Positions 12,236 to 23,840 of a stretch of 64,000 nt of DNA are shown in pieces. The position numbers and the translations under genes are program-made. Positions within the stretch are counted from its first letter, which is position 1. The number at the start of each line of letters is the position of its first letter. The notes beneath the pieces were generated by a model. It did not search any database, was not told where the DNA came from, and saw only the letters and a program-made list of their open reading frames with translations. Origin of the DNA: Endothia cerciana (Eukaryota; Ascomycota; Sordariomycetes; Diaporthales; Cryphonectriaceae); assembly GCA_026119935.1 (NCBI GenBank), contig JALRMH010000003.1, positions 1,340,526-1,404,525 on the forward strand. Direction: 5' to 3'.

Positions 12236-12732
12236 GTTGGAATGCATGGACCCGCACCAAGATCCAGGCCACCTATTCAAACATCCCAAATCAGGCCTTG
12301 GTCATAAGTTACCTTCCAAGAGCCACATTCTTCGCAGTCTAAGATGTTCTTGTGTGTGTGTATTCGACGTGAGGCAGAGGGCAGCGGGTGCACAGACCAC
12401 CAGCGAGGAATTGTTAGCGACTGCAGCCAAAGAAAGCTCTCTTGTGACGTCCCAAGACCCGGACAAGCGCAGCTCCCCGTAGACGACCCAGCTCAGCGCC
12501 GGCATCCAATCAGAGCCGACGTTTTGGTGAGCCAGAGGCGACTTTTGCCGCTCCGCACCTGCAAACCGAACTCGACGAGACTGTCGAGAGGGGCGATATA
12601 ATCGTCAACGACCGTTTCAATTCCCACGCCTCTACCATAACCCTCCACTCCTTTCCCCTTCTCTTCTCCTCCCCACCGAAGACATTGACAGAGAGAGGCC
12701 CCCAGGTCCAACCTGCCAGATCCATACCCACA
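12236..12732. other. Intergenic region, mpp10 to the complex I gene
   Basis: About 500 bp between two genes on the same strand should hold the 3' end of mpp10 and the promoter of the complex I gene. The last 120 bp before the downstream ATG is rich in C and T, as in many fungal 5' leaders. Confidence 0.6.
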
Positions 12733-13627
12733 ATGTCGAGCGCATTACGGACGTCGGCCTCTATGGCCCTGCGAGGTGTGTTGCGAGGAAGCTTATCCCG
12801 GGAGAACGAGAGAGGAAGACCGAGCCGTACGGGCCCGGGGCAGCACGACACTGACTGATTACGACCGACAGCCAAGCCGAGCACGTCTCTGATGCCCTTC
12901 CGCGCCGCCGCCGCCGCCGCCGCGGCGTCCATCTCCTCGTCGTCCAAGAGTAACGCCGCACAGATCCAGCCCCACGCCGGCGCCTCGACGGGCCTCCAGC
13001 CGAAGCAGGTCCCGCTCGCGAGCCAGGAGGGCACCAAGGGGGTCGTGCAATATGCCCTGTACGTTCAAACCCGCCCCCCCCCCCCCCCACCGGCCGCAGT
13101 CTGTCTTGTCAGGAGTAGAAAGAAAGAAGAGGAAGGAAGAAGAGAAGGAAAGGCTGACCTCCTGCCCCCGTGACAGCACCACCCTCGACCAGATCGTCAA
13201 CTGGGGCCGGCAGTCCTCCCTCTGGCCCATGACCTTCGGGCTCGCCTGCTGCGCCATCGAGATGATGCATCTCTCGACCCCGCGCTACGACCAGGACCGC
13301 ATGGGCATCATCTTCCGCGCCAGCCCACGCCAGTCCGACGTGATGATTGTCGCGGGCACCCTGACCAACAAGATGGCCCCCGCCCTGCGCCAGGTCTACG
13401 ACCAGATGCCGGACCCGCGCTGGGTTATCTCTATGGGCTCGTGCGCCAACGGCGGCGGCTACTACCACTACAGCTACAGCGTCGTCCGGGGCTGCGACAG
13501 GGTCGTCCCCGTCGACGTCTACGTGCCCGGCTGTCCCCCGACCAGCGAGGCCCTCATGTACGGAATCTTCCAGCTGCAGAGGAAGATGAGGAAGACCAAG
13601 ATCACGAGGATATGGTATAGGAAGTAG
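12733..13627 (+). CDS. nuo19.3: NADH:ubiquinone oxidoreductase PSST subunit (NDUFS7/NuoB type)
   Basis: Three exons, 12733-12775, 12872-13058 and 13177-13627, encode 226 residues. The second intron contains a long C run followed by a purine-rich stretch. This subunit carries the terminal iron-sulfur cluster N2, next to the quinone site in the peripheral arm of mitochondrial complex I. The four expected cluster ligands are visible: the tandem cysteines in FGLACCAIEMM (C101, C102), GSCANGGG (C166) and VPGCPPTSEA (C196). The N-terminus (MSSALRTSASMALRAK, then Ala/Ser/Arg-rich sequence) is a mitochondrial targeting peptide. Its length matches the fungal 19.3-kDa subunit. Confidence 0.97.
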
Positions 13628-14914
13628 TCGGCTTGTGATGGAGGGGGGGGGGGGGAATGAACGGTGGCCTCGGGGGTCACGGCGGGCATGGCGGATAGAC
13701 GGAGCACGATGAGGCCCAGAGAGAAAGAAGGCCGGTAGGTTTGCATCAGTGGATGTCACGACCAGGTTAGGCCGAAGAGGGAGCTATCCAAAATACACAG
13801 CTGCTTATCCCCAGCTGCCTGTCTTTTTTTGTCGTTTGCGTGTGTGGGTTGTATATATGTCGAGACCCGGGGAGGGGGGTTGCGGCAGAGCGGGAAAACA
13901 GGCTGGTCAAATAGACGAACATCGAGCAAAAAGATTCGTAAGTCCGAGATGCCTGTGACAGTTAGGGAAAGAAAGGAGAAGGAAAAAAAAAAAAATTCCC
14001 AAAAAATCAGACGGTCCCCCCTCAATCGCTCACAACAAGGACTGGGCCTCCCTGATCTGGACCAAGATCTATCAGTATCCCCTCCCGTCTTGCCAAGCCG
14101 AACACCGAGGCACATCGTCCGGTGCTAGAGCTGAACGCGAATCTCGGCTTGCCACGACAAGGTGGCCCTTCTTCTTCTTCTTCTTTCTTCTCACGCGTTG
14201 CCCTTGCTTTGGCTGGAACAAGAAGGGGGGGGGGGGGCTGGGGGGCGGGGACAGGCGGCGAGGTTGTTCCGGCCCGTCGACGTCCCTGGTGGAGCAGGCT
14301 GACGACCGAGCAGAAGCTGCCCAACGACAGTCACGGCTGATGGCCAAGTCGACAACAATACGGGGCCTGAGTTTTGCTCGGCGAAGCACGCGACCGGTTA
14401 AGCGCACACACAGGTAGAGGAGACAACGAGGCAGGTACAGTAGACGACAGTATGTGCATAATAGGACTGATCTCGAGAATGCCTCTGGAATTTCCTTTCC
14501 CGTGACGTACCGCCCTCGTTCGGAGTTTGTTGTAAGCGACAGTATTCTTGTTCCCCTTCCTCATCCCCCCCGCCACCTCTGTTTGTCACAGACCTCACCC
14601 ATCCATCCATCTTCGTGCCCGCACTGCAACCCATGCTCCTTCCCCCAATGCGAGTGAGTCTGAATGGACCGATGAAGGACCTGACCGCTTCCCTACACCA
14701 AACCAAATTGGATACATGCATATCGCCGGGCCCGTTTCGACGCCTGAACGCCCTGACTCCCAGATAAGGTCTTGCACGTGCTCGATATCCATTACTGCAA
14801 AATGTTGTGTGCTTCCCACGACGTGTGCTCTTTTCTCCCCGGGCCTGCTGCCATCATGCAGCCTCGGCCTGCACTCGCTCATTTGTGCCACGCGCAGCTC
14901 GCGTGCTTCCGCGA
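13628..14914. other. Intergenic region between convergent genes
   Basis: A 1.3-kb region where the complex I gene and the HECT ligase gene converge. It should contain two 3' untranslated regions and terminators. It has several homopolymer runs (G at about 13643-13655, A at about 13982-13994, G at about 14224-14236) but no supported gene. Confidence 0.6.
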
Positions 14915-17745
14915 CTATTCTTGGCCGAAGCCCATCGTCTCCTCGACCGCGATGGTGAGCTTCTGCTGCAGTTGCTCGAGCGTTTTATACGGCGGCAGGT
15001 CGAGACGGTTGAAGCTAGATATCGTCAGTATTGAATACGCATCCATGCTCGCAAGGCGCCAGCCAACTTATGGTAACTCACCAGGTGTGCGCCTTCGGAA
15101 GGTTTGTGATCTCCCCGGCCTTCTCAATAGTAAACCTTCTTGGTCCATCACTGCCCTGAAGGTCCTTGAACCCATTGACTGGGATTCTGGACGTGCCCGT
15201 CGTGAATTGTAGCAGCCGACTCTTCTGCTCGCCATCCCAGCTGCGCACAGTCTGCCAGAAGTTCTGGATGACCTCGTCACTCTCTGTGTAGCCGCGGTAA
15301 TCGGTGTGCTTCTTCCAGTCGTCCACGTCTATCTCCGCGATACCACCGATGAGGAGTTCCAGCTCGCGCTCGTCAAATACATTGATGAGGTCCTGCGGAA
15401 TGAGCTCATGGAAGCCCTCCTTGAATGCCTGAAACTGCTCGGCGATACGCTTCTCAATGCGCCACTTGACCATCAAGTCGACGTATTCCTTCTTGTTCTC
15501 GTTGGTGACATCGATATCACGACCCCCGGGGATCAGGTCCTCGACAGTAATAACTCCGAATCGCTCGTCCTCAGTCGAGAATGTCTGCTCCAGAATGCCG
15601 CCCGAGATGTCGTTGTCCAACATCCACTGCAGCGACCTGTGGAAGTCCGCGTCGACACCCTCCATGTCCGCCAAGACCACAGACTTGCCCAGGATCATCT
15701 TGTACAGGGCACCGATGAAGAACGCATCCAAGAAACGTCGGTGGAAGATGGCCAACCCGACCACACGTCCAATGAACTTGAAGTAATTCAGATGCTCGGG
15801 GTTGATGCCGGAGTGAGGGTTGATCTGGAGGGTGTAGTTGTCGTGCGCCGAATACTCGAACAAGCAGTAGAAGGGGTTGAACATCTCGTGCGAGAGGAGG
15901 AAGAAGAACTCCCGAGACAGTCCACCATAGTCTAGGCCGTCTTCACCGTCGAACTTAATCATCAGGCGCTTCTTCAGGTCGGTGGCAGACTGCCGACTAA
16001 TCTCGGCAAACGAATCCTCGAAGATGTGGGACCGGCGAACCTTGATATGGCATTGCCCTGAGAGGATGCGCATAGCAGGCTGCGACCTGAAATAGATGAG
16101 CTTCCGGCGGAAGTCTCGCTTGTACTGGGGCACATTCTGATCGAGCGAAGACGGCAGACGAGGGTCGTCCCAGGTTGTTGTCTTTGTGTTATGGTCGACG
16201 AAGTAGACACGTGCGGTGTTGGTGAGGCGCATTTCCCACCCGCTCGGCAGGGGACCCAGCTGGGACACAGGCTGCTGCTGGATAGTACCGTTGGTGTTAT
16301 TCTGGCCGCCGTACATCCTGATGTATTGCTGCCTCCTTGGGTCCACCCATGTTGTAGTACGAGTATTGTGGTCAACAAAGTACGGCCGTCCTTCGGGGGT
16401 AAATCGTTGCTCCCAACCGGGAGGAAGCTCGCCCGTCCCAGCGGTCGTGGCGCCAGTGTGCATCATCGTCTGGGCGTTGGCGCTCTGCGCGGCCTGTTGG
16501 GCCTGGAGGGAAGGCGAACTAGACCCAGTCCTGTCCTCGGGCAGCGTCCGATTCTGGTGTCTCTGGCGCTCCACGTTCGTAGCCTCCTCTTGTCTCGCGG
16601 TATTGACCGCGCCGCTGGCTGTGGGCCTGTTCCAGCTCGTCGTGCGGGTGTTGTGGTCGACGTAGTATGTCCGGCCCAGATTGTCCTCCCGACGCTCCCA
16701 CCCGGGCGGGAGACGGCCTTGCGCGTCTTCGAATGAGCTAAGGGTGCTGTTCGCCCGAGGCTGCGCAGCACCATTAGGTGGCTGCGATGGTGGCGCCGAG
16801 GTCATGCTCGCCGGCCGATGGGGCACGCTCGCTCCGTTTCCGTTGATGCTGCCGTTGGAGTTGCCAGCCAAGGCAGACGTCGGACGTTGGGACGGTCCGT
16901 CTGTCGCCAGAGACTGCTGGCCGGGACGGCTGCTGGGTCCGCCGGACTGACCCCTAGGTGGAGTGGAAAGGTTAGTCGAGAGGTTGACGATCAGCTTGCC
17001 GTGCACGACCAGGTTGTCTGTCGACTTTTTGAGGTCCCGAGTAAGCATATGATCTATAGTTGCGGCGATCCAAGGGTCAGCGGTGTTCAGGTTTCTTAGG
17101 GGAGTGACGGGTCGTGAGTACCATCGGCATCCGGAGCAAGCTCGATAACATCGCCGATCCGGACGTTGATGACGCCGAGGAAGCCCTGGTCCTTCTTCTT
17201 GAACTTCTTCTGGTCAAATACCTGAACGGCCAGTATACTGTCTTCGTTCACGCGGCTGTTCAAGTATCAGCGAGTGCCCTCCAGTGTCCAGGCCGGCGTT
17301 GGGCGTACAAGTCAAAGCTCTCGTTCCAGTACGGGCACAGGGTCCGCTTCGAGACCTGGGTGGTCTGAGTCTGCTCGCCATTGATGGTAGCAACGGCGAA
17401 GGGGTCCGGGAAGCCTGTGACCGGGTTAGTGGCTGCCGTCAAACGCCCACAGCGCGGAACGGTGACGGGGACGACATACGGAAAACATCGCGCTTGTAGA
17501 GACCATCGGCCGCGATGACTGTAGATGGGCGGTCAGTGAATGGTCGGGACGTGGGGTCCGCTCGGAGAGGAGTATTTACTCGTCACACGAAGATTGGGCT
17601 GGCTGTCCAAGATGATCCCGTCAGTGAAAAATGCTCGACAGGGCTTATCGCAGGCAACTGGGTCCCAGAATGGCCACGCTCGTTGCAAGGTCGGGGATCG
17701 TCGGGAAACTCACGCTGAAGGCCCGGCATCACTTCGACGGCTCAT
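14915..17745 (-). CDS. hulA: NEDD4/Rsp5-type HECT E3 ubiquitin ligase
   Basis: Seven exons (17745-17714, 17602-17580, 17518-17480, 17414-17309, 17255-17122, 17053-15082, 15014-14915) encode 801 residues. The layout is that of yeast Rsp5 and Aspergillus HulA: an N-terminal C2 lipid-binding domain (about 12-125), three WW domains (about 226-258, 321-351, 380-410) that bind PPxY motifs of substrates or arrestin adaptors, and a C-terminal HECT domain (about 425-801). This enzyme ubiquitinates plasma-membrane transporters and many other proteins. The five short 5' exons encode the C2 domain. The catalytic cysteine lies at residue 769 in LPKAHTC, 32 residues from the end, and its codon TG|C is split by the last intron (15081-15015). 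The protein ends in the typical GFGQE. Confidence 0.96.
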
Positions 17746-19652
17746 GTTGAATGCCGAGGCGGCGTGGCCCGCTGTCGTGCCTGCTTCTGCTTGTCACACG
17801 ACTTCTCTGACTCCAGCGATCGACTCAAGGCGATCGGGGAAATGGGTCGAGCGATGCGAGATGGACCGGCTCGATCAGAAGCACCTGGTCGGGACCTTGC
17901 TGCAGCGAGGGTCGTCCGGGTTTTGGACGGCGAAGGGGTAGGAAGAAGGAATGAGAAGGTCGTTATAGAAGCGCAGCGCTAGAGAATGCTGACAATGACG
18001 ACCAAGGTAAAGGTTGGGGCGACGCAGGCGTGCTGAGGCTGTGCAAGCGCTCACTCCGATCCCCGCGCTCGTTCTCGTTCGCCTGCTATGTATGGCTCCT
18101 CCTATTGAGCGAGTCTCTCTCTGGACCAAATCCCGGCTGCCACCCTCGCGCCTGGGGGGGATCGATCTGACACGGCGCGGCGGTCCAACCCAGGAAGGAA
18201 AGCAGACTGCAGGGGAGGCGTGTCGTTGGTGGTCAATCGTGCCGAAGGTGATGATGGTGACAAGAAAGAGTTTAAGGGGGCGGTGTCGTTTCCTCTCCTG
18301 ATAATACGGATGCTGGCATCAATCAGGCCGAGGTGGGCTGGGCTGGCTTGCTAGGTTTCGTCGCACAGGGTAAGGCATCCATCCATCCTTGGACAAGCGT
18401 GCGTGCGATGATGTGCCCAAGGTGTGAGAGAGAGCTTCTGGCGGCAGCCGGGACAAGACGGAGGGGCTGGACTCTCCATCCCTCGCTCCGTAGCAACCGT
18501 TCTTTCGCAGGCGTCCGTCAGTGGGCGGCGAGGTGGGGGTGCCAGCGGTAGAGGGCGCCAATGGCATAGCAGGCTTCCGGAGGCGGAGGGGGTGCAGGGT
18601 TGGAACAGGGAGGCTGCACTGTGCACTGTGTGCACTGGAGAGTCTAGGCCAGAACGGAGGCAGCACGGCACAGTGGGCACCTGAATTTGTCCCCAAACGC
18701 ATGGGCTTTTCATCCGCATTACATGCGACACTCCAAACAGCAAGGCAGCCAGCATCCATGTATCCTGATTGGAGTGGGTTTTGCGTTGTAAATCATCCTG
18801 ATAGACCCACCGGATCGCGTATTAGATCCAGAGAGATTGACGCCAGGGCGGGAGGGGCCCTTCTCGAAGGCGAGTTCCTCGCCTTCGTCCTTTGAGGGCG
18901 GATACCTCGCTCAAGCTCGTCTCCTGAGGCCTGATCCAGGGGGCCAGCAACGGAGAGAGACGCGTCCGTGATATTCGTTTCACAGTCCTTTAAGTCTGCC
19001 TGTCATCTGAGCTTTCGCCCGGGCACGAGGCAGCTTGACGACCGCCGTACGTTAGCCGAAAGGAAAGCGATGGGTCCCTAAGCACTCTCGCGCACGTGCA
19101 TCCATCAATCCTACTCAGCACACATCAACCCCAGGCCCATGCCCATCTTGCTTAATATGCCCGTCTCCAGGACTACGGGTGCACCCTGTTGACGGAAGCC
19201 GTACCGTCGTCGCGTACGGGTCGGCGCGTCTCTACCAAGATGTTTCGGCCTCGTGCAGACAACTCGAGCCGTTCATCGGCCTATGACGTAGATACGGCTT
19301 GCCAGATATCGCTGTTTCTGAGTACCCCTAGTTCCTGTATTTGTATCACAAGGCTGAGGCCGGAGTGCATGTGTCTAGGCAATTAGAAACCACCGTTCGA
19401 GTCGTTCGTCAGTAGATTGAGTAGACGACTGATGCGAGAAGAAAAACTCATGCCCTTTTCCCGATCCTTTTACGCCAAAGCCAGCCGCCTTCGACCCTCG
19501 CTCTGCCCACCCAGGCCGTGCAGCCCCGTACTATCATGCATCCCGTCCTGTCTGCCACCCTACGCCCCCCGCATCCCAGGCCTCTGCAGCTCTTCCTGGT
19601 CCCCAAACGGTGCGCACTGAAGAAAGAGGAGAGCACCAGGATGCCTTTGACC
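17746..19652. other. Upstream region of the HECT ligase gene and 3' region of pab2
   Basis: 1.9 kb without a supported gene. Both flanking genes are on the minus strand, so this is mainly the promoter and leader of the HECT ligase gene. Open frames on both strands around 18.3-18.9 kb have no recognisable domain or exon pattern. Confidence 0.6.
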
Positions 19653-20400
19653 TCAGTAAGGAGTGAAGCCACGGCCACGTCCACGGCCGCCGCCGCGGTA
19701 GCCACCTCCTCGAGGGAAGCCGTACCCACCGCGGCCGAAGCCACCACCACGTCCGCCGCGGAATCCACCTCGTCCACGTCCACGACTCATGCCGGGGACG
19801 TTCGTTCGCTTCGGAACCACCTTGATATTGCGACCCTTGAAGACGCTCTCGTTGAGGACCAGGGCCTGGGCGACCAAGCTAGGCTCGGTGAACTCGACGT
19901 AGGCGTAACTATCAAGTTGATGCACAGTTAGCACGTGTATTCTTGTCGCCACAGCCGGGAATCCGAGCAACAGGATCGCGCAGAGCCTTACCCCTTGGGC
20001 TGGCCAGTGAACTTGTCCAGTAGGATGGTAACGCGGTTGATGGAGCCGCAGCTCTGGAAGTGGGCCTGGATCTCCTCGGGAGAGGCTGAATAGTCGACGT
20101 TGCCGACAAAGATGCTGCGGCTGTCCACGTCCGTCTTAGATTCTTGGACCGTCTCCGCCTGGTTGTCGAGGCTGGCCTGCATCTCGCGCAGCTTGGCAGC
20201 CTCCTCCTCCATCTCAGCTACCCGCCTCTTCATGGCCGAGATCTCCTCCTATTGCGCCAGCTCTTGTCAGATTTTCCTGTGTCTTGAGTGTTCCCTCTTC
20301 ATGTGTTTGTATGCGTTGCGATGGAGCCCACCTCTTCATTGCCCTCTTCCTCAGCAGGACGGTCCTCCTGGACCGTGTCCTCTGGTTTGACGTCGGCCAT
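19653..20400 (-). CDS. pab2: Nuclear poly(A)-binding protein, Pab2/PABPN1-like
   Basis: Three exons, 20400-20332, 20248-19992 and 19908-19653, encode 193 residues. The order of parts matches PABPN1/Pab2: an acidic N-terminus (MADVKPEDTVQEDRPAEEEGNEE), a coiled-coil helix (EEISAMKRRVAEMEEEAAKLREMQ), one RRM (RNP2 IFVGNVDY, RNP1 GYAYVEF) and an Arg/Gly-rich tail (SRGRGRGGFRGGRGGG... ending RGFTPY). PABPN1 proteins bind poly(A) in the nucleus, stimulate polyadenylation and, in fission yeast, link RNAs to the exosome. The second intron splits the first glycine codon of RNP1. The arginines of the tail would be methylation sites by analogy. No signs of damage. Confidence 0.93.
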
Positions 20401-21524
20401 GGCTGGTGCTAAGGTTAGTCCGGGTGTGTGAAAGGTGATGAACTAAAGGGAGGGAGGACGGCTGGGGATGGCTATCGAGATGGTCAGCACAGCCTCGTGC
20501 CACGGTGACTCCTCGTCAAGGGCTTGAACACAGGGGCAGCTGGGCTCCAAGGCCCAGCTTGTGACACGTGCCCTACATGCAAGGAGCACAGAGGAGGGGC
20601 AGCCCAGGTATCTATGTGATGGGAGGGGCTGTTTGACTTACCAGTAGAGAAACGCGAGGACTCCTGCTTTCGTTAATGGAAGAGCAAGTGCAGGACTGGT
20701 GATGTTGACGGCAAAGGGGACAGAGGGCCTTGGACCATGTCGCTGCTGCTTGTGAAATGCAGGCTGGACAGGTATCTTATCAGGAAAAGAGTGGGGCTGG
20801 GCAGAGGTAGGTCGTGGGTAGCTCTGGTAACCCGTTCGAACCTTTCAATTCACTAAGCAAAGCGCTCAATAGTGATGGTAAAATGGTCCCTAAACCCATC
20901 CGCAATGCCACATGTGGTCAAAGACTTCTATTTCCAGTCGGTAATCTAGCAGGCTACCTTTAGTTTCCTTCCTTTCTTCCCCCCCGTTCTGTCTTCCACC
21001 GTATGCCAGTCCCTGGTTCGTCTACTTTTGCAGCTGCAACGACGTTTGTCACAGCACCTCAGAAGCGGCCTGTTTCTTTCAGCTGCAGATCAGACAGCTT
21101 CAGCTCTTCCAAGAGGCCCTATCTGCTGGATATTTGAGAATCTGGTTTGTTTCCCCACGGCAGCCTCAGGCATGAGGTGAGCGGTCGACAGTACTACACC
21201 ATCGCCCGTCCTGGCATCATGCAAGTGGGGGGCCTCCTACAGTAGCTCGAACCCCAAACAGACAGTTTGCCTTGCTTCCAAGGGATACTGCCAGGGCCAC
21301 TCCCTTGGATCTGTCAGTATCTGCTTGTATTATCAGGGTTTATCTGGGACTCGCTCGGAGCTCCCACTGCTGTGCCATCGGCGGTTCCTTCTTCAAACGT
21401 CTTGCAAACGGGTAAAGCTAGACCCCGCACACTTGAAAGCTCACACGTCCACCACCACCCATTTTCATTTTCGTCCTTCTGCCTGCTTTCGTTTCAGCAA
21501 CATCTCCCCCATCCAGTATAAAAC
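20401..21524. other. Divergent promoter region, pab2 and the H1-like gene
   Basis: 1.1 kb between divergent genes, without a supported gene. The 100 bp before 21525 is rich in C and T and ends in a typical fungal leader before ATG (AAAACATGG). Confidence 0.6.
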
Positions 21525-22832
21525 ATGGCGCTGGCAGCTCCTGCTGAGAAGGACGGCTTTTCCTACGCTGGAGACTCGTTCTACCGCGAGGCCAGCACCC
21601 TCAACCGCCACCGTCGAGCCGCGCTTCCCGAGCTCAAGGCTCACTTCAACGGCAAAGACACAGAGAACCGCCCTGCCCATTGGTATGAGGCGCAGCTCCT
21701 ACACTATGGTCTACCTCCATCCAAGGTCAAGGGCACCGCTCACAAGCGTCTCTTCGATGCCGTCATGAAGGGCGGTCTTTCCGTCCCAGCTCACATCCAG
21801 AAGATCGAGGCAGATTTGAAGAAGGAATGGGCTAAGAGGGAACGGGAAGCGAAGAAGGTCGCCAGGGAGTCGGCCGCAGGGACCTCGTCGGCAAAGGGCA
21901 CAAAGCGCAAAGTCGATCAGATGTCGGCCAACATCAGCGTCAATGTCTCTGTCCAGGTCCCAAAGACTGGGTCGGTCAAGGTGCGAGCTGCACAGCCTGC
22001 GGCGAAGAAGACAAAGACGGCCAAGGCAGCTACAACCACTGCGGCAGCCAAGGGGAAGAAGGCTACGCCTACGACATCGACTGCGAAGATTGCCGCTCCG
22101 AAGGCAAAGAAGACACCAGCTGCAAAGGCTCCGAAGCCCACTGCCAAACCCACCGCAGGCCCCAATTCGACAAGGACTCTTACGAAGCCACGCGCCAGGC
22201 GACCAGGCCCCTCGAGCTCCGGCGCGGCTGGTGCGTCGAGCTTCACTGCCGATTATAGTGACGCACCGCCCCCCTACAGTGAGCACGATCGAGGTCAGTC
22301 ACTCCTCGAGCAGCCAGACGCGCCTTGGTCGAACTTACAGCGAGATCAACAGCCAAGACTTGGCTTGTTCAACGGCCGGTACCAAGTCCAGTGTGCCTAC
22401 ATCGAGGATAACTGGCCCGAGTATCAGGACAACATGGGCTTCATCGCGACGCTCGACGACAATACCCTATGGCTAACGTTCGACTTCGGCGCCGCTACCG
22501 GCATGATGAGGGTTGAACGACCGTACCAACCGGACTCCCGGAACGGTACCATGATGTTCTGGCGCGGGCACACCTTCGGCGACGGCAACGACCGAGAGGC
22601 TTTTGCACTGGACACGATTGATCTGGCTGGCCCTGGTAACAGACTCTGGTTTATGGGCGGCGGCCACATCAGAGGATCCATGCAATACAATACTCGTTAC
22701 GAATCGGTCGGGTTTGACTTCGACGCGTATCGACTGCCTGACCAGTCGATGACTTCTGAGATTAGTCCAACTCAAGCTCGGGAATCATGGGCAAGGTTGG
22801 GAGAGGAGGTGGACGCGGACATGTATTGGTAA
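21525..22832 (+). CDS. Conserved protein with histone-H1-like Ala/Lys-rich middle
   Basis: A single exon encodes 435 residues. I do not recognise a named family. Three parts are visible. Residues 1 to about 110 form a compact, charged region with GDSFYREASTLNRHRRAALPE and HWYEAQLLHYGLPPSK, which resembles a short helical DNA- or protein-binding unit. Residues about 120-230 are Ala/Lys/Pro/Thr-rich with repeated AKKTK, AAKGKKA and PKAKKTPAAKAPK, similar to the tails of linker histones. Residues about 265-425 are globular, with many aromatic residues (LGLFNGRYQVQCAYIEDNWPEY, TLWLTFDFGAATGMMRVERP, MMFWRGHTFGDGN, LWFMGGGHIRGSMQYN). The basic middle suggests nuclear localisation. Function unknown. 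Antisense open frames over the repeats are compositional shadows. Confidence 0.85.
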   Translation: MALAAPAEKDGFSYAGDSFYREASTLNRHRRAALPELKAHFNGKDTENRPAHWYEAQLLHYGLPPSKVKGTAHKRLFDAVMKGGLSVPAHIQKIEADLKKEWAKREREAKKVARESAAGTSSAKGTKRKVDQMSANISVNVSVQVPKTGSVKVRAAQPAAKKTKTAKAATTTAAAKGKKATPTTSTAKIAAPKAKKTPAAKAPKPTAKPTAGPNSTRTLTKPRARRPGPSSSGAAGASSFTADYSDAPPPYSEHDRGQSLLEQPDAPWSNLQRDQQPRLGLFNGRYQVQCAYIEDNWPEYQDNMGFIATLDDNTLWLTFDFGAATGMMRVERPYQPDSRNGTMMFWRGHTFGDGNDREAFALDTIDLAGPGNRLWFMGGGHIRGSMQYNTRYESVGFDFDAYRLPDQSMTSEISPTQARESWARLGEEVDADMYW

Positions 22833-23840
22833 AGTGCGGTCCTGCGGCTCGCCGGGAGGCCTCGGACCATTGCAGGTGATGATTTGTCGTTGAACAGTCA
22901 GGCGCGGAGGGGAACAGCAGCCAGCAGCACGGATTTTCGTACAGGCCTTGTCAAGCTCCTCTGGCTTGGATGCGCCTTCGGTATTAATGGTGTCATATAA
23001 TCTTAGTTCTTGCCATGCCGTCTTTGATGGTAGAAATATTGGATGGGCTAGAGGTGTCAAGTCCGCCACTTTGAAGAGCATCAGATTGTTCCAGTGTAGC
23101 ATGCTGCCTTGAGTGAGCAGGACAACTACGGGGTCTTCTAGCAGATCATGAGCAACGATGGGACAGGCGAGAATTTTGTCGGCAGCCATGAGTCTTTGTG
23201 TATTTGACATGCTGGAATCGAGCTAAAGGTGACGGCGCGAGTCAATTGTAGAGATACTATATACATCGTGGGATAGCACTGGCCTGCGTGACCAGGCGCA
23301 GGTGGGAGACGCGCAGCTAGATGCATGCCTCGGCAGAGCCGTAATGTCCTACAATACTCGACCAGGACTCCCGTGCCAAGATGTCGACACCCGCTTTGTG
23401 CTCTCCATCTCGAGACGGGATTCATAACGGTTTGACCAGCCAACTGCTGCCGGCCTGAAAGTGGGTTTGCGTGCACAAGAGCCGCACTTTCTGCGTCAAG
23501 CATCCCCACAGACGTCAGTCCGTTGGTCCGCAGCGCGATTAGCTGGGACCAACCGAACGGGAAGAGGTTGACTCCATCTGACCAACGTTCGTCCTTTACC
23601 TTTCTCATATCACTGTGCATCCATCACTTGCAAGAGACTGCCTATGGGGTGGATCTTGGGGTAGAACTGTCTAGTCACAACCATCTTACGCTGCGCGGGC
23701 CATAATTCAATCGCCTTCACCTCCTCTTACAACCTTTTGCTGTCCAACAGCAAACCACCCAACCCCCCAGGCTCACTCAGCTTCCCGGCTGACCACAACA
23801 GAGCATCAAGCATCAACACAAAGTCCCCGAGCGGAGCACC
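22833..23840. other. Intergenic region upstream of the nitronate monooxygenase gene
   Basis: 1 kb between two plus-strand genes. A minus-strand open frame of about 140 codons (22785-23210) overlaps the end of the H1-like gene but has no recognisable features. Confidence 0.55.

Noticed and set aside
21711..22286. Arg/Leu/Cys-rich frame antisense to the H1-like gene
   Set aside because: It is produced by the Ala/Lys repeat codons read on the other strand.
22785..23210. 141-codon minus-strand frame overlapping the end of the H1-like gene
   Set aside because: No recognisable domain, and it runs antisense into a well supported coding region.
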